Shown here in pieces: positions 43,942 to 52,766 of a stretch of 64,000 nucleotides of DNA; within the stretch, counting starts at the first letter, position 1; each line of letters opens with the position of its first letter. Position numbers and translations under genes: made by a program. Source of the stretch: CBDCKR01 sp964572045 (GTDB taxonomy: Bacteria; Gemmatimonadota; Gemmatimonadetes; Longimicrobiales; Gaopeijiaceae). The notes under the pieces are model-generated. The model was not told the DNA's origin, ran no database searches, and saw nothing but the letters and a program-made list of their open reading frames with translations. The stretch covers positions 6,445-70,444 of the forward strand of contig CAZNEI010000009.1 in the NCBI GenBank assembly GCA_964572045.1, given 5' to 3'.

Positions 43942-45876
43942 CTAGGGCAGGCCGAACGCCAACAGAACGTTGCCTGGTTGTCCTCGCAGGATCGCGTATC
44001 CGGACCCCACGAACACCATGCCATCGACGACCGATGCCCCGGCACCGCCGAATCCGCCTCCGTGCCCCGCCACGCCGTTGATCGTCGAAAAGGTCTGATT
44101 CGTTTGGAACTCCCAGAGGACCTCGCCGTCCTCGGTCGCAAACGCGCGCATCGTCCCATCGGCGGAGCCCACGAAGACCGCACCCGGGACGGCGCTACCC
44201 GCCGCCCAATTCCCCGAATGACAGTACTCGCGCGGCTGTTCACCCACGACCTCAGGACACCCTCTCGGCTTGGGAACCGTCCTATACCACGCGCGAGATC
44301 CGTCCGTCGCCCGGATGGCCGCGAGCCCGCCGCTTCCATCGGGGAACGGCAGCGGCTTCAAGTAATAGGTGCCGTCGAACGCTCCCCCGAAGCCTGCACA
44401 GCACGCGGCGAGTCCGTCGCCGGCCTGCGATACCCAAAGGACCTCGCCGTTGTTGTCGGGATCGACGGCGGTCATCCGTCCACTCTCCTGCCCCTGAATG
44501 AGAACCCTGTCGCCGTTGGAGAGCGTATGCAGCACCGGCGAACCGGATGCGTCGGAGTTGGGGCCCACGACCAAGCCTGGACAGTTGATCCTCTGCTCCG
44601 GCCCGAGTCCGCACCCACCGAGGTAGCGATCCAGCGATGAATCCAGGGAAGTCCACCACAAGCGTTCCCCGGTGTCCATGTCGAACGCCATCACCGATTC
44701 ACACACGCCTTGATCGAAGTCGCGGGTCTCGAAGAACTCGGTGATATAGCAGTTGCTGGTCGGAGCGTAGACGACCCGATTCACCGGATCGAGGGTAGGC
44801 GTCTGCCACACCGACGCCCCGGCGGGACCGTAGAGCTGAGTTCCCGACGAGTTTGTGCGAAGAGGCCTGGGGCGCTCGATGTGCGTGTAGGTCTGCCACA
44901 CCTCCTGCCCCGTGTTCGGGTCCAAGGCCGCAACGCTGCCCTGGAAGGTGCAGCACCCATAGGTAGCGGATGCTCCTGGACCTTCCTCCCATGAAGAGAC
45001 GGGCACGTACAGCAACCCACCCTCCGAAGGATCACGAACGATCGATCCGGTGATCTTCGCCCCGGGGTGGTCGTCGGGGCGTACCGTCCAGAGTTCCCCG
45101 CCCGTCTCAGCGTCCAAGGCGGTGACGTACCCCATGTAGTCCCCGTAGTAGGCCGCATAGCGGGCGTCCGTTGCCCCCGTCACTTCACCGATCGTGACAG
45201 CCGTCCGCACCTGTCCCCTGGCCTGATGCGACCAATGCACGCACCCGGTGCGCGCATCGAGAGCGTAGACGAAATTGTTGTCACTGCCGATGAAGAGCGT
45301 GCCGGCGAACACGGTGGGCTGCGCCCAGGAGGCAGAGGTGGCGTCCGGAAGTGCGAAGGCCCACTTCAGCTCGAGATCGCCTACTTGCAGACCTGTAAGC
45401 CCGGCCGCTTCCGCGGGCTGGAAGCGGTGCGACTTGGTCGGGTCAGGGCTCCAGCCGTTCCACGAGGCCCCATCTGCGTTGTCCAGGCTCAATTGAGCCG
45501 AGCACTGATTGCTCATCGCTTCGGCTCGTCGATGGGCCACGGAACCGCCGAAGGGCTTGCCGGTGACCAATTCGGCCATCGCGCGAAGCTGGTCGTCGCC
45601 CCACCCCTCCGCCATCGGCGCCATAGTGCCCGTCGTGAGGGACGCCAGCACCCGCTCCGGCATCATCCCCCGGAGGGCTTCCCGATCTGGAGCCCGGTTG
45701 TCTGGGTTCACGTCGTCGTGACACACGGCGCAGCGCTCTTCGAAATCCCACACCATGCTCGCCGCTGAGGCTTCGCCGATCGCTCCCGGAAATGCGTCCT
45801 GCATCGCCTCGATGGTGCTCGGGAAGAGGGCGATCGAGGCGACGGCTGCCCAGGCGCTTGAGCGTCGTATCAACAT
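43942..45876 (-). CDS. PQQ-dependent dehydrogenase with N-terminal cytochrome c domain, copy 2
   Basis: A 644-aa paralogue of the protein at 23996-25927, matching it along the full length. Shared blocks include SNQCSAxL, SWNGWSPDPTKSHRFQP, LFIGSDNNFVYALDARTGC, NSSGTQLYGPAGAS and GSGYAILRGQPGNVLLAFGL. N-terminal signal peptide, then a haem c site ERCAVCHDDV, then the PQQ propeller with a vicinal Cys pair in TYGCCTFQGSVAAL. The family is polyvinyl-alcohol-dehydrogenase-like. The gene begins 55 bp after the SusD stop and is the third gene of a SusC-SusD-quinoprotein operon. This implies that the substrate brought in by SusCD is oxidised in the periplasm, with electrons passed to the haem. PQQ synthesis genes are not in this window. 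Confidence 0.94.
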   Translation of the reverse strand: MLIRRSSAWAAVASIALFPSTIEAMQDAFPGAIGEASAASMVWDFEERCAVCHDDVNPDNRAPDREALRGMMPERVLASLTTGTMAPMAEGWGDDQLRAMAELVTGKPFGGSVAHRRAEAMSNQCSAQLSLDNADGASWNGWSPDPTKSHRFQPAEAAGLTGLQVGDLELKWAFALPDATSASWAQPTVFAGTLFIGSDNNFVYALDARTGCVHWSHQARGQVRTAVTIGEVTGATDARYAAYYGDYMGYVTALDAETGGELWTVRPDDHPGAKITGSIVRDPSEGGLLYVPVSSWEEGPGASATYGCCTFQGSVAALDPNTGQEVWQTYTHIERPRPLRTNSSGTQLYGPAGASVWQTPTLDPVNRVVYAPTSNCYITEFFETRDFDQGVCESVMAFDMDTGERLWWTSLDSSLDRYLGGCGLGPEQRINCPGLVVGPNSDASGSPVLHTLSNGDRVLIQGQESGRMTAVDPDNNGEVLWVSQAGDGLAACCAGFGGAFDGTYYLKPLPFPDGSGGLAAIRATDGSRAWYRTVPKPRGCPEVVGEQPREYCHSGNWAAGSAVPGAVFVGSADGTMRAFATEDGEVLWEFQTNQTFSTINGVAGHGGGFGGAGASVVDGMVFVGSGYAILRGQPGNVLLAFGLP

Positions 45877-45931
45877 AGTTCTACGACTCCCTTAAAGGGG
45901 CTTCGGTGCGACAAGGTCCTTCTTCCAGTGG

Positions 45932-47239
45932 TTACCCTGAGAGGTTCGGATTCCGATCGATCTCCGCCTGGGAAACGGGCAAGCACAGGTCCGCGTTGCG
46001 CAGGTCGGGCTCGCCCTCGATTCCCCCCAGCTCCCACCTGTCGAGCGCGCCGGGCGTGCCCTCTTCCCTCCACCGGCGATGGTCGGACAGCCGGCGAGCC
46101 TCGAGCCACAGCTCGATCCCGCGCTCCTTCTTCAGGTAGCTCCAGGCCTCCTCCACGTTCGCCGGATCGGGCCACGGATCGACGCCGGCCCGCTCACGCA
46201 GGCCATTGATGAGGGCCATGGCAGGTGCCATCTGGCCGTTGCGAAGGGCCGCCTCAGCCTCTACCAGGCGCATCTCTTCCCCGCTGGAGACCTCGATCGC
46301 GTCCGTCACGCTCGTGTACTTCCCCTGAAGCTTCCAGGGGATCTGCTCCCAAGGATCCAGGCTCGTGTCGCGAACAGGGATTGCGGGGTCGAGGATCCAG
46401 GGCACCCGGGGATCACCCGTCTGCTCGAAGTACTCATCGTAGAAAGTGTGCCACACCGTATGGGCGCGGACCATGTCACCGTAGGCGAAGTAATTCAGAC
46501 GATTCTCGCCTCCTTCGTCGCCGAACGGGAGCGCGTAGGAGAAGTCAGTCGGCACGGCCCCGGCGTCTGCAACGGCCCCCGCCCAGTCACCCAGGTGGAT
46601 CCGCACCGACGCACGGCCGGCGCGGCCCGCGTTCGCGAACTCCGAATGTCCCGCCGCGCTCGCAATCTCGATCGCCTGCGAAAACGACTCTTCGGCTCGC
46701 CGCAGAGCCACGTCGTTATCCTGCGCCTGTCCTCCGTCGAATACGACTTGGCAGTAGAACTCGGCCCACAATCGATGCGTATAGCCGTTCCAGAGATGCG
46801 CTTCCGCCGCCAAGGGCTCCCTGGAGAACTCCGCGGATTCCCAGATCTCTCCGGCCCGTCGGATGGCATCCTCCGCCAGCCATCGGGCGTCGGTGACGTA
46901 CCACCACGGGTCGTGGAACGGCTCCGCATCCGCCACTCCCGTGTGCTGCTTCAAAGACACCCTTCTCCAGAGGTCCAATTCCGCGATGTGCAGCTCGCGG
47001 GTCCGGATGGCGGAGTTGATGCCGATGTAGTGATACGCCTGGTTGAGGTTTCGCTTGATGCCGTTTACCACGGCCTGAAAGACGTCGGGATCGGTCAGCA
47101 GCTCGTCCTCGATGGGACCGGGGTTCGTCACCTCGAAATCACACGCCGTAAGCCCGGCGATGAGTAGGAGAGATGCCCCGACACGCCGACGGCGTGCCTT
47201 GCTGATCCTGATCGGCACATGCGCGATATGCTTTGACAT
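45932..47239 (-). CDS. RagB/SusD-family outer membrane lipoprotein
   Basis: A 435-aa SusD-like surface lipoprotein. Signal sequence ends at LIAGLTAC (good lipobox), followed by the family opening DFEVTNPGPIEDELLTD. The helical TPR-like core contains LNQAYHYIGINSA and AAEAHLWNGYTHRLWAEFYC. The C-terminal block LKKERGIELWLEARRLSDHRRW is the diagnostic SusD/RagB motif. The protein caps the SusC channel and binds substrate at the cell surface. ATG 47239 lies 12 bp after the SusC stop. Its AGGAG site (47246-47250) sits immediately next to that stop, so translation of the two is coupled. Substrate class unknown: SusCD pairs import glycans, peptides or other oligomers. The downstream quinoprotein suggests an alcohol- or sugar-like compound (inference). 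Confidence 0.94.
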   Translation of the reverse strand: MSKHIAHVPIRISKARRRRVGASLLLIAGLTACDFEVTNPGPIEDELLTDPDVFQAVVNGIKRNLNQAYHYIGINSAIRTRELHIAELDLWRRVSLKQHTGVADAEPFHDPWWYVTDARWLAEDAIRRAGEIWESAEFSREPLAAEAHLWNGYTHRLWAEFYCQVVFDGGQAQDNDVALRRAEESFSQAIEIASAAGHSEFANAGRAGRASVRIHLGDWAGAVADAGAVPTDFSYALPFGDEGGENRLNYFAYGDMVRAHTVWHTFYDEYFEQTGDPRVPWILDPAIPVRDTSLDPWEQIPWKLQGKYTSVTDAIEVSSGEEMRLVEAEAALRNGQMAPAMALINGLRERAGVDPWPDPANVEEAWSYLKKERGIELWLEARRLSDHRRWREEGTPGALDRWELGGIEGEPDLRNADLCLPVSQAEIDRNPNLSG

Positions 47240-47251
47240 GACTCTGCTCCT

Positions 47252-50161
47252 CTATAGCCGGATGCGGAGGGACGAAGTGAAGATCCTGGGAGGCGAAGGC
47301 TGAGCCCACATCTGGGTCGTGATCTCGTTATCGCGCTGCTGCTCGGGGTCGAACTCGCGGAACTCGTCCTTGGTCCACCGATAAAGGTTTCCGGCGGAGA
47401 GTGTCAGCGAGGCCGAGTAGCTCTCGGGCACCAGGAAGTCCAGAGGGATGCGGGCGCTCAACTCTCTGAGCCTGAAGAAGTCCGCCGGATAGATGAACGT
47501 CAGGGCATCGAGCTCTTCCTGCCAGCAAGTGGCCCGCTCGAGTGCAGTCATCTGATCGATCTGGCCAGCGTCGATCATGCGCTGAGCCTCGATGCACGGA
47601 CCGTACTGCGTCGTGCCGATGAGCATGGCCCACCGACCCCCCTCGTTTCGAATCCAGTGCCCGCCGCGGTATTCGCCGCGCGCCGAAAAGGTGATTCCCC
47701 CGGGAAGCGAAAGCGAGGTGTGGGGCGCCACGACAAGCGGGGGGTAATTCGGGCCGAAGAGGTGGTTTCTCTCGATCTCCGCGGGCCCGATCGCATCCGG
47801 GTTGAGGATCAGGTTGCCCCGAATGACCGGGACGGGCTCTCCCGTGATGACACGGCCGGCCGACGAAGCTCCGAGGTTGGCGTCCGGGTTGCCTAGGTCC
47901 ACCGCCTTGCTGTTGAGCGTAGAGACTGCTGCCCCCACGTCCCAGGTCAGGCTCGCGGTCTGGATGAGGGTGGCGTTGACCGACAGCTCCAGGCCCTTGT
48001 TCTCGACCTCCCCGATATTCTCGAGCCGACCGGGCCATCCTCCCATCGACGGCGGCTGCGTAACGGGAAAGAGCGCGTCCGTCGTGGTCTGTTGGAAGTA
48101 GGTGAAGTCGAGGGCGAGCCGATCACTCAGGAGAGAGCTCTCAAACCCCAGCTCGATCTCCGTCGTGGTCTCGGGGCCGAGCTCCGCGTTGCCGGGCGTT
48201 CCGACGTCGAAGGACCCCTGCCCAGCCCAGGGCGCCGGATTCCAGGTTCTGGTCGCGTCGAAGGCACCCGGTGCGCGGCCAGCCTTCCCCCACGCCGCGC
48301 GGAGCCTCAAGCTGCCCAATGACTCCGACCAGAAGTCCTCGTCCGAGATCACGTACGAGCCGCTGAGCTTCGGGTAGGCCGCCCACCCGAAGTCCTGTCC
48401 GAATGCGCTGTTGCCATCGAACCGGACGCCTGCGGTCAAGAAGAACCGGTCCCTGAGCTTGAAGACGGCCTGTCCAAAGGCACCTCCCGTAATCACGCGC
48501 GACTTCTCCTCCTCGGCGATCGTGGAGGCACCGCTGCTCAGCGTGGCCTCACCGGGGCCGGAGAAGAACTGGCTGAACGCCCCGACCTGGTGGAAGCTCT
48601 TCGTGACCGTTTGGAAGCCGGCAGACAGGTCCGCCGAGAAGTCGCCGGTCACGTCGAGCGAATACGTCGAGACCTGGTCTATGGTGACCAGTTCGTAGAG
48701 CGTGTTCAGAGTGCCGCGCTTTCCGCCCGCCCTGAGTGGATGGCCGAAGTCGAGGGCCGTCGCCCCGAAGATGTCCGCCCGGTCGTAGCCGACGGTGACC
48801 TTGCTCGTGAGTTCAGGAAACGGTTCAAAGCGCAGCGTTCCGCCGGTCACCAGGCGATCGATGAAGGTGTCGTCGGCGCGATCAAAGACCAACGCGTCGA
48901 GCAGCCCCTCCTTGGGGTCGTTGCGGATCCCCTCGTACATCGACCACGCGCAGATCGCCTCCACGTTGTCGCCACAGCCGACGTTGCCGAGCTGTTTGTG
49001 GTTGAACCCGGTGTTGAGGGACAGATCGAGGTAGTCGGTGAGCTGCACTCCGACGTTGGCGCGCAGGGAGTATCCCTTGTCGATCTCGGTCACGAAGATC
49101 CCTTCGTCGTCTTCGAACTGGCCGGAGAGGAAATACGTGACCGGGCTTGAGCTTCCTCGTACCGAAAGGCTGTACTTCTGCTGAAGTCCGTTTCGCATCC
49201 ACGGGTCGAGATACTGGTATTCGATGTTCCCCCCAGCGACGCTCGTGGACTCCGAGAAGTCCGACAGCGGGGTGCCCCGAAGAGTCTTGTTCGGTCCGAA
49301 CCGGGACTTCATCACTACCCCCGTCTCAACCGTCGCCTCCACCACGGGTCGTCCGGCGGTGCCCCGCTTGGTGAAGATCTGGATCACGCCCGTCGCCGCC
49401 TCGGCCCCATAGAGGGTCGTCGCAGCCGGGCCCTTGATCACTTCGATCCGCTCGATGTCGTTGGGGTTGATGTCGTTCAACGGAGTCGGCGCCGCGTAGG
49501 TCCCGAAGTAGCGCGGCTCGGCGATCGGGGTATTCATGGGGTAGGGATCACTGCGTACCCGCACACCGTCGACGTAGACCAGGGGCTGATTGCTCAGGGC
49601 CCGGCTGCTGTTTCCCCTCAGACGGATCCCGCCCCCATCCCCCACCTGGCCCGAGCCCAGCGTGACCGTGAGGCCAGGAGTCTGGGCCGAGAGAAGGTCG
49701 TCCATCGTTCTCGCGGCGACGATGGCGGTGTTTTCGGTGAGGTCGATCGTGGCAAGCGAGTTACCAAGCTCACGCTTTCGAACCTCTCCGGCCGTACCCG
49801 TGACGACGATCTCGTCGAGTGCCAGGGCCTCCGTCGAGAGCTGGAAATCCACGACCGACGTGCCCCCGGAAGTCACCGTCACCTCCTGGGTGGCCACGCG
49901 GTACCCGATGCGCTCCGCCTGGATTTCGTGGACTCCGGCGGGGATGTTCACCAACAGATACCTGCCATCCAATCGGGTCAGACCGCCAAGACCGAGCTCG
50001 GGCAGCGTAATCTGGACCGATCCGAGCGAGGCGAGACCATCATCCACGACCTGGCCCGTGATGGTCCCTCCAGCCTGTGCGTGCAGACCGGATGGACTCT
50101 GGGCCATCATGGCCCCCGCGATCAGCACGGCGAGAGTGCGACAGACAAGAACGAATCGCAT
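47252..50161 (-). CDS. SusC/RagA-type TonB-dependent outer membrane receptor
   Basis: A 969-aa TonB-linked receptor. Signal peptide, then a carboxypeptidase-regulatory-like beta-sandwich (GTITGQVVDDGLASLGSVQITLPELGLGGLTRLDGRYLLVNIPAGVHEI, in parts), then a TonB-plug domain (ALDEIVVTGTAGEVRKRELGNSLATI; GIRLRGNSSRALSNQPLVYVDGVRV). The rest is a 22-strand barrel ending in an aromatic residue-poor SLRIRL tail. The layout is the SusC/RagA class. Energy-driven import across the outer membrane of a ligand delivered by the neighbouring SusD protein. ATG 50161 has AGGAG 7 nt upstream. First gene of the three-gene operon with SusD and the PQQ dehydrogenase. The barrel's C-terminal strand seems complete. 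Confidence 0.94.
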   Translation of the reverse strand: MRFVLVCRTLAVLIAGAMMAQSPSGLHAQAGGTITGQVVDDGLASLGSVQITLPELGLGGLTRLDGRYLLVNIPAGVHEIQAERIGYRVATQEVTVTSGGTSVVDFQLSTEALALDEIVVTGTAGEVRKRELGNSLATIDLTENTAIVAARTMDDLLSAQTPGLTVTLGSGQVGDGGGIRLRGNSSRALSNQPLVYVDGVRVRSDPYPMNTPIAEPRYFGTYAAPTPLNDINPNDIERIEVIKGPAATTLYGAEAATGVIQIFTKRGTAGRPVVEATVETGVVMKSRFGPNKTLRGTPLSDFSESTSVAGGNIEYQYLDPWMRNGLQQKYSLSVRGSSSPVTYFLSGQFEDDEGIFVTEIDKGYSLRANVGVQLTDYLDLSLNTGFNHKQLGNVGCGDNVEAICAWSMYEGIRNDPKEGLLDALVFDRADDTFIDRLVTGGTLRFEPFPELTSKVTVGYDRADIFGATALDFGHPLRAGGKRGTLNTLYELVTIDQVSTYSLDVTGDFSADLSAGFQTVTKSFHQVGAFSQFFSGPGEATLSSGASTIAEEEKSRVITGGAFGQAVFKLRDRFFLTAGVRFDGNSAFGQDFGWAAYPKLSGSYVISDEDFWSESLGSLRLRAAWGKAGRAPGAFDATRTWNPAPWAGQGSFDVGTPGNAELGPETTTEIELGFESSLLSDRLALDFTYFQQTTTDALFPVTQPPSMGGWPGRLENIGEVENKGLELSVNATLIQTASLTWDVGAAVSTLNSKAVDLGNPDANLGASSAGRVITGEPVPVIRGNLILNPDAIGPAEIERNHLFGPNYPPLVVAPHTSLSLPGGITFSARGEYRGGHWIRNEGGRWAMLIGTTQYGPCIEAQRMIDAGQIDQMTALERATCWQEELDALTFIYPADFFRLRELSARIPLDFLVPESYSASLTLSAGNLYRWTKDEFREFDPEQQRDNEITTQMWAQPSPPRIFTSSLRIRL

Positions 50162-50684
50162 AGGACGCTCCTTTGTGAGATGAGCGGCGTGACGGCCGAG
50201 CGGTGTAGGAGGGGCCTCGCCGGCTCTAGCCGCCGGAGAAGATGCGTGTCGATGACGCAGAGGTCCGCCGGGACGAGGCAGCGAGGAACGGCTCTGGGCT
50301 AACACGATAAGGATCGCTCCCTACCAGTACAGCGTCGACCTGATCATCAAGTAGGCCGTGAGCGGAGCTTTGTCAAATCTCGGGAGGCATGGTCCGTGCT
50401 CGCCTCGCGAGAGTGCCCGGAGGCGTCGGTCGGACCCCGTGCGGATCGAGTGTCACGGCCCTAGGCCCCCGGGGCATGGGAGAGAAACCTGGACGCATGC
50501 CCCTCCACCCCGTGGGGAGGAAGAGCCCGGAAACAGGTGGTGTGGGAGTCGGCCGGCCGCGAACGGCCGCGCTCTCGCCAGCCCGAAGAAGCGGGACAAC
50601 CGCAGCACACGCGGGATTCCGCACGGGCTCGTGTTCACGACGACCCAAGGGAGCGGGCGACGACAGGCTTGTCTTGCGCGTCCC

Positions 50685-50702
50685 GGCCCGGGAGACCGGG
50701 CC
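50685..50702. repeat. 7-bp GC hairpin with GAGA loop
   Basis: GGCCCGG-gaga-CCGGGCC, a GNRA-type tetraloop stem in the gap downstream of the dehydratase gene. Could be part of a compound terminator. Confidence 0.5.
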
Positions 50703-50740
50703 TGTGACGGCTCAAACCAGAGGATGAGGCCGCAAGATCG

Positions 50741-50784
50741 ACAGCGAACCCAGGTTCCTGCCGGACCGTTGGGAACCTCGCTGT
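50741..50784 (-). terminator. Strong terminator-like stem after the dehydratase gene
   Basis: Outer arms ACAGCGA (50741-50747) and TCGCTGT (50778-50784) continue into GGTTCC (50753-50758) and GGAACC (50772-50777), giving 13 bp with a 5-nt bulge and 13-nt loop. It begins 12 nt past the minus-strand stop at 50797. No T-run follows. Confidence 0.6.
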
Positions 50785-50796
50785 GGACCCTGTCGA

Positions 50797-51774
50797 CTAA
50801 GCGATGATCCGCTTGAAGACATCCAGATCGATGTTCCGGCCGCAGACAACGGCAACGACACTCTTGCCCCTGAGCCGTTCTCTCTGCTTGAGCAGACCTC
50901 CGACGGCCAGCGCCCCCGATCCTTCGACCACGAGGCGGTGTTGCTCGAACAGAAGGCGGATGGAGTCTTCGATCTCCGGCTCGGTGAGCAACAGGATCTC
51001 GTCCACGTACTGCCGACACAGGTCCAGGGTGATGCTGTCCAGATCCACGCCTCCGGCGCACGTGTCGGCCAGCGTCGGCCGGGTCTCCATCTCGATCATC
51101 CTGCCAGTTCGAACGGATTCGTACATCACGGGGGAGTTCCCCGGCGAGACGCCAAGAGCTTCAATCTTGGGGTTCTTGAACTTCAGCCAGCCGGCCGAGC
51201 CTGTGAGCAGTCCCCCCGCCCCGCAGGCGAAGAACGCCGCATCCAAACCGGGGAGTTGTTCGATGATCTCGTATCCGCAGGTTCCCTGTCCACCGACCAC
51301 GATAGGGTCGTTGTAGGGTGACACGTAGACCTTGCCGTCTTCTTCGGCGGTCCGTCGCGCCTCCTTCTCCGCATCCCACGCGCGGGTGCCGCATACGACC
51401 ACATCCAGGCCGTGTACTCTCAACAGGTCCAGGCGTGATGGCGCGATGTCTTCCGCGACGTAGATCGTGGCCCGGCGTCCCCTGATTCTCGCGGCCTCCG
51501 CAACCGCCAAGGCATAGTTGCCCGTCGAGGCCGACACCACGCCCCGGTCGAGTTCCGCCTCGGTGAGGGAGAGGAGCTTGTTGAGGGCACCGCGGAACTT
51601 GAAAGACGACGTGCGCTGCATCGAGTCCAGCTTCAGCCAGACTTCCCCACCGATCTGCCCGCTGAGATACGTGGAATACTCAAGAGGCGTGGGCACGAGG
51701 TGGTCCTTACACCTTTCACGGGCCTCGTGAACCAGCTGGGGCACATCAAGCTGCTGCTGACGTCCAGTGGTCAC
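50797..51774 (-). CDS. Threonine/serine dehydratase-family PLP enzyme (EutB/BhcB-like)
   Basis: A 325-aa fold-type II PLP enzyme. The lysine motif is SSFKFRGALNKLL (residues ~50-62) and the asparagine loop SASTGNYALAVAEAA is intact (canonical S-x-G-N-x-A). The glycine loop that binds PLP phosphate is unusual: ACGAGGLLTG instead of VGGGGLxxG. The C-terminal strand block VVAVVCGRNIDLDVFKRII matches serine/threonine dehydratases without an ACT domain. It overlaps the preceding ornithine cyclodeaminase-like gene by 4 bp (GTGA), so the pair is translationally coupled. The same pairing is known for EutB/EutC (hydroxyectoine degradation) and BhcB/BhcD (beta-hydroxyaspartate cycle). A second dehydratase paralogue lies at 55667-56635. 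Confidence 0.92.
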   Translation of the reverse strand: MTTGRQQQLDVPQLVHEARERCKDHLVPTPLEYSTYLSGQIGGEVWLKLDSMQRTSSFKFRGALNKLLSLTEAELDRGVVSASTGNYALAVAEAARIRGRRATIYVAEDIAPSRLDLLRVHGLDVVVCGTRAWDAEKEARRTAEEDGKVYVSPYNDPIVVGGQGTCGYEIIEQLPGLDAAFFACGAGGLLTGSAGWLKFKNPKIEALGVSPGNSPVMYESVRTGRMIEMETRPTLADTCAGGVDLDSITLDLCRQYVDEILLLTEPEIEDSIRLLFEQHRLVVEGSGALAVGGLLKQRERLRGKSVVAVVCGRNIDLDVFKRIIA

Positions 51775-52766
51775 GAGGATCTTCCTTCTTGATGCTGAGC
51801 CAGCCGATAGGCGTGATCGACCATCTTCGCGATCTGAATGTCTTGAATCGCAACCCCGGTCAGGTCCGCAACCGTGATCTGGTCCTCGCGGGTTCGTCCC
51901 ATTCCCGGGTCGTCGATCACCTGGCCGAGCTCAAGGATGGACGCCTCCTCGATCAGTCCTCCTTGAATCGCGTGCACGCACTCGCCGTACTGGGCGCACT
52001 GTGAGATGCTGTCGGCGACGACTCGATCGGCCTTCGCCAGGAGTGCAGCCTCTAACTCCTGCTTTCCGTCGTCGTCAGAACCCATCGCGGTGATATGCGT
52101 ACCCTTCTTCACTTGATCGGCCCGGATCAGGGGACTTCTGGCTGAGGTGGCAGTGACGATGAGATCGCACCGCGAGGCCAGGTCACCAGGTGTCTCCGCC
52201 GCTTGGATCTCCAGTCCCCAAGACCGAATGCTGTCAGTTTCACGAAGATCATCGATCATCCGCTGCACCTTCGCAGGATCCCTACCCCAGACGAAACAGC
52301 TCTGACAGTCGACGACGGTACGCAGCATCTCGAGCTGCATCCTCGCCTGAACACCGGTCCCGACGATTCCGATGTGATGAACGGTTCGGGGAGCCAGATG
52401 TTTCGCCGCAACCGCGCCAGCGGCGGCCGTGCGCATGTCGGTGAGCCAGCACTTGTCCAAGAGAATCAACTTCAGCTCACCGGTCTTCTGGCTGAAAACC
52501 AGGATCACGCCGTCAGCGACGGGCAACCCGAGCTTGGGGTTGTCGTAGAATCCGGATGCCATCTTCATGACGTAGTAGTCACCACCGGATACGAAACCGT
52601 ACTTGATGTGAACATCACCCGGTGGATCGTCGAAGTGTAGGAAACCGACGGGCGGGACGTGTACCTTTCCGTCGGAATAGAGAACAAATCCAGTCTCGAT
52701 CTCCTCGATCAGTTTCGGAGCGTCAAGCAGACGCTTGATCTCATCGAGATTGAGTACAGTGGTCAT
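51771..52766 (-). CDS. Ornithine cyclodeaminase-family reductase (EutC/BhcD-like)
   Basis: A 331-aa OCD/mu-crystallin-type protein. Family blocks: HIKYGFVSGGDYYVMKMASGFYDNPKLGLP, LLDKCWLTDMRTAAAGAVAAKHL, the NAD loop IGIVGTGVQARMQLEML, and the late HITAMGSDDDGKQELEAALLAKA. This subgroup with KxASGFY...GLP is the one that contains EutC and iminosuccinate reductase, but also cyclodeaminases. Start ATG 52766 has a GAGG site 10 nt upstream. It leads the two-gene operon with the dehydratase-like enzyme. Base composition drops here (many A/T third positions), as in the divergent aminotransferase gene, suggesting common acquisition. Confidence 0.92.
   Translation of the reverse strand: MTTVLNLDEIKRLLDAPKLIEEIETGFVLYSDGKVHVPPVGFLHFDDPPGDVHIKYGFVSGGDYYVMKMASGFYDNPKLGLPVADGVILVFSQKTGELKLILLDKCWLTDMRTAAAGAVAAKHLAPRTVHHIGIVGTGVQARMQLEMLRTVVDCQSCFVWGRDPAKVQRMIDDLRETDSIRSWGLEIQAAETPGDLASRCDLIVTATSARSPLIRADQVKKGTHITAMGSDDDGKQELEAALLAKADRVVADSISQCAQYGECVHAIQGGLIEEASILELGQVIDDPGMGRTREDQITVADLTGVAIQDIQIAKMVDHAYRLAQHQEGRSS

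Larger units (their letters stand above)
50162..50796. other. Intergenic region with two hairpins, no gene seen
   Basis: 635 bp separating the SusC start from the dehydratase end. Right-hand part carries two strong stems (50685-50702; 50741-50784). The left part must hold the SusC promoter; I could not identify boxes. No gene supported. Confidence 0.5.
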
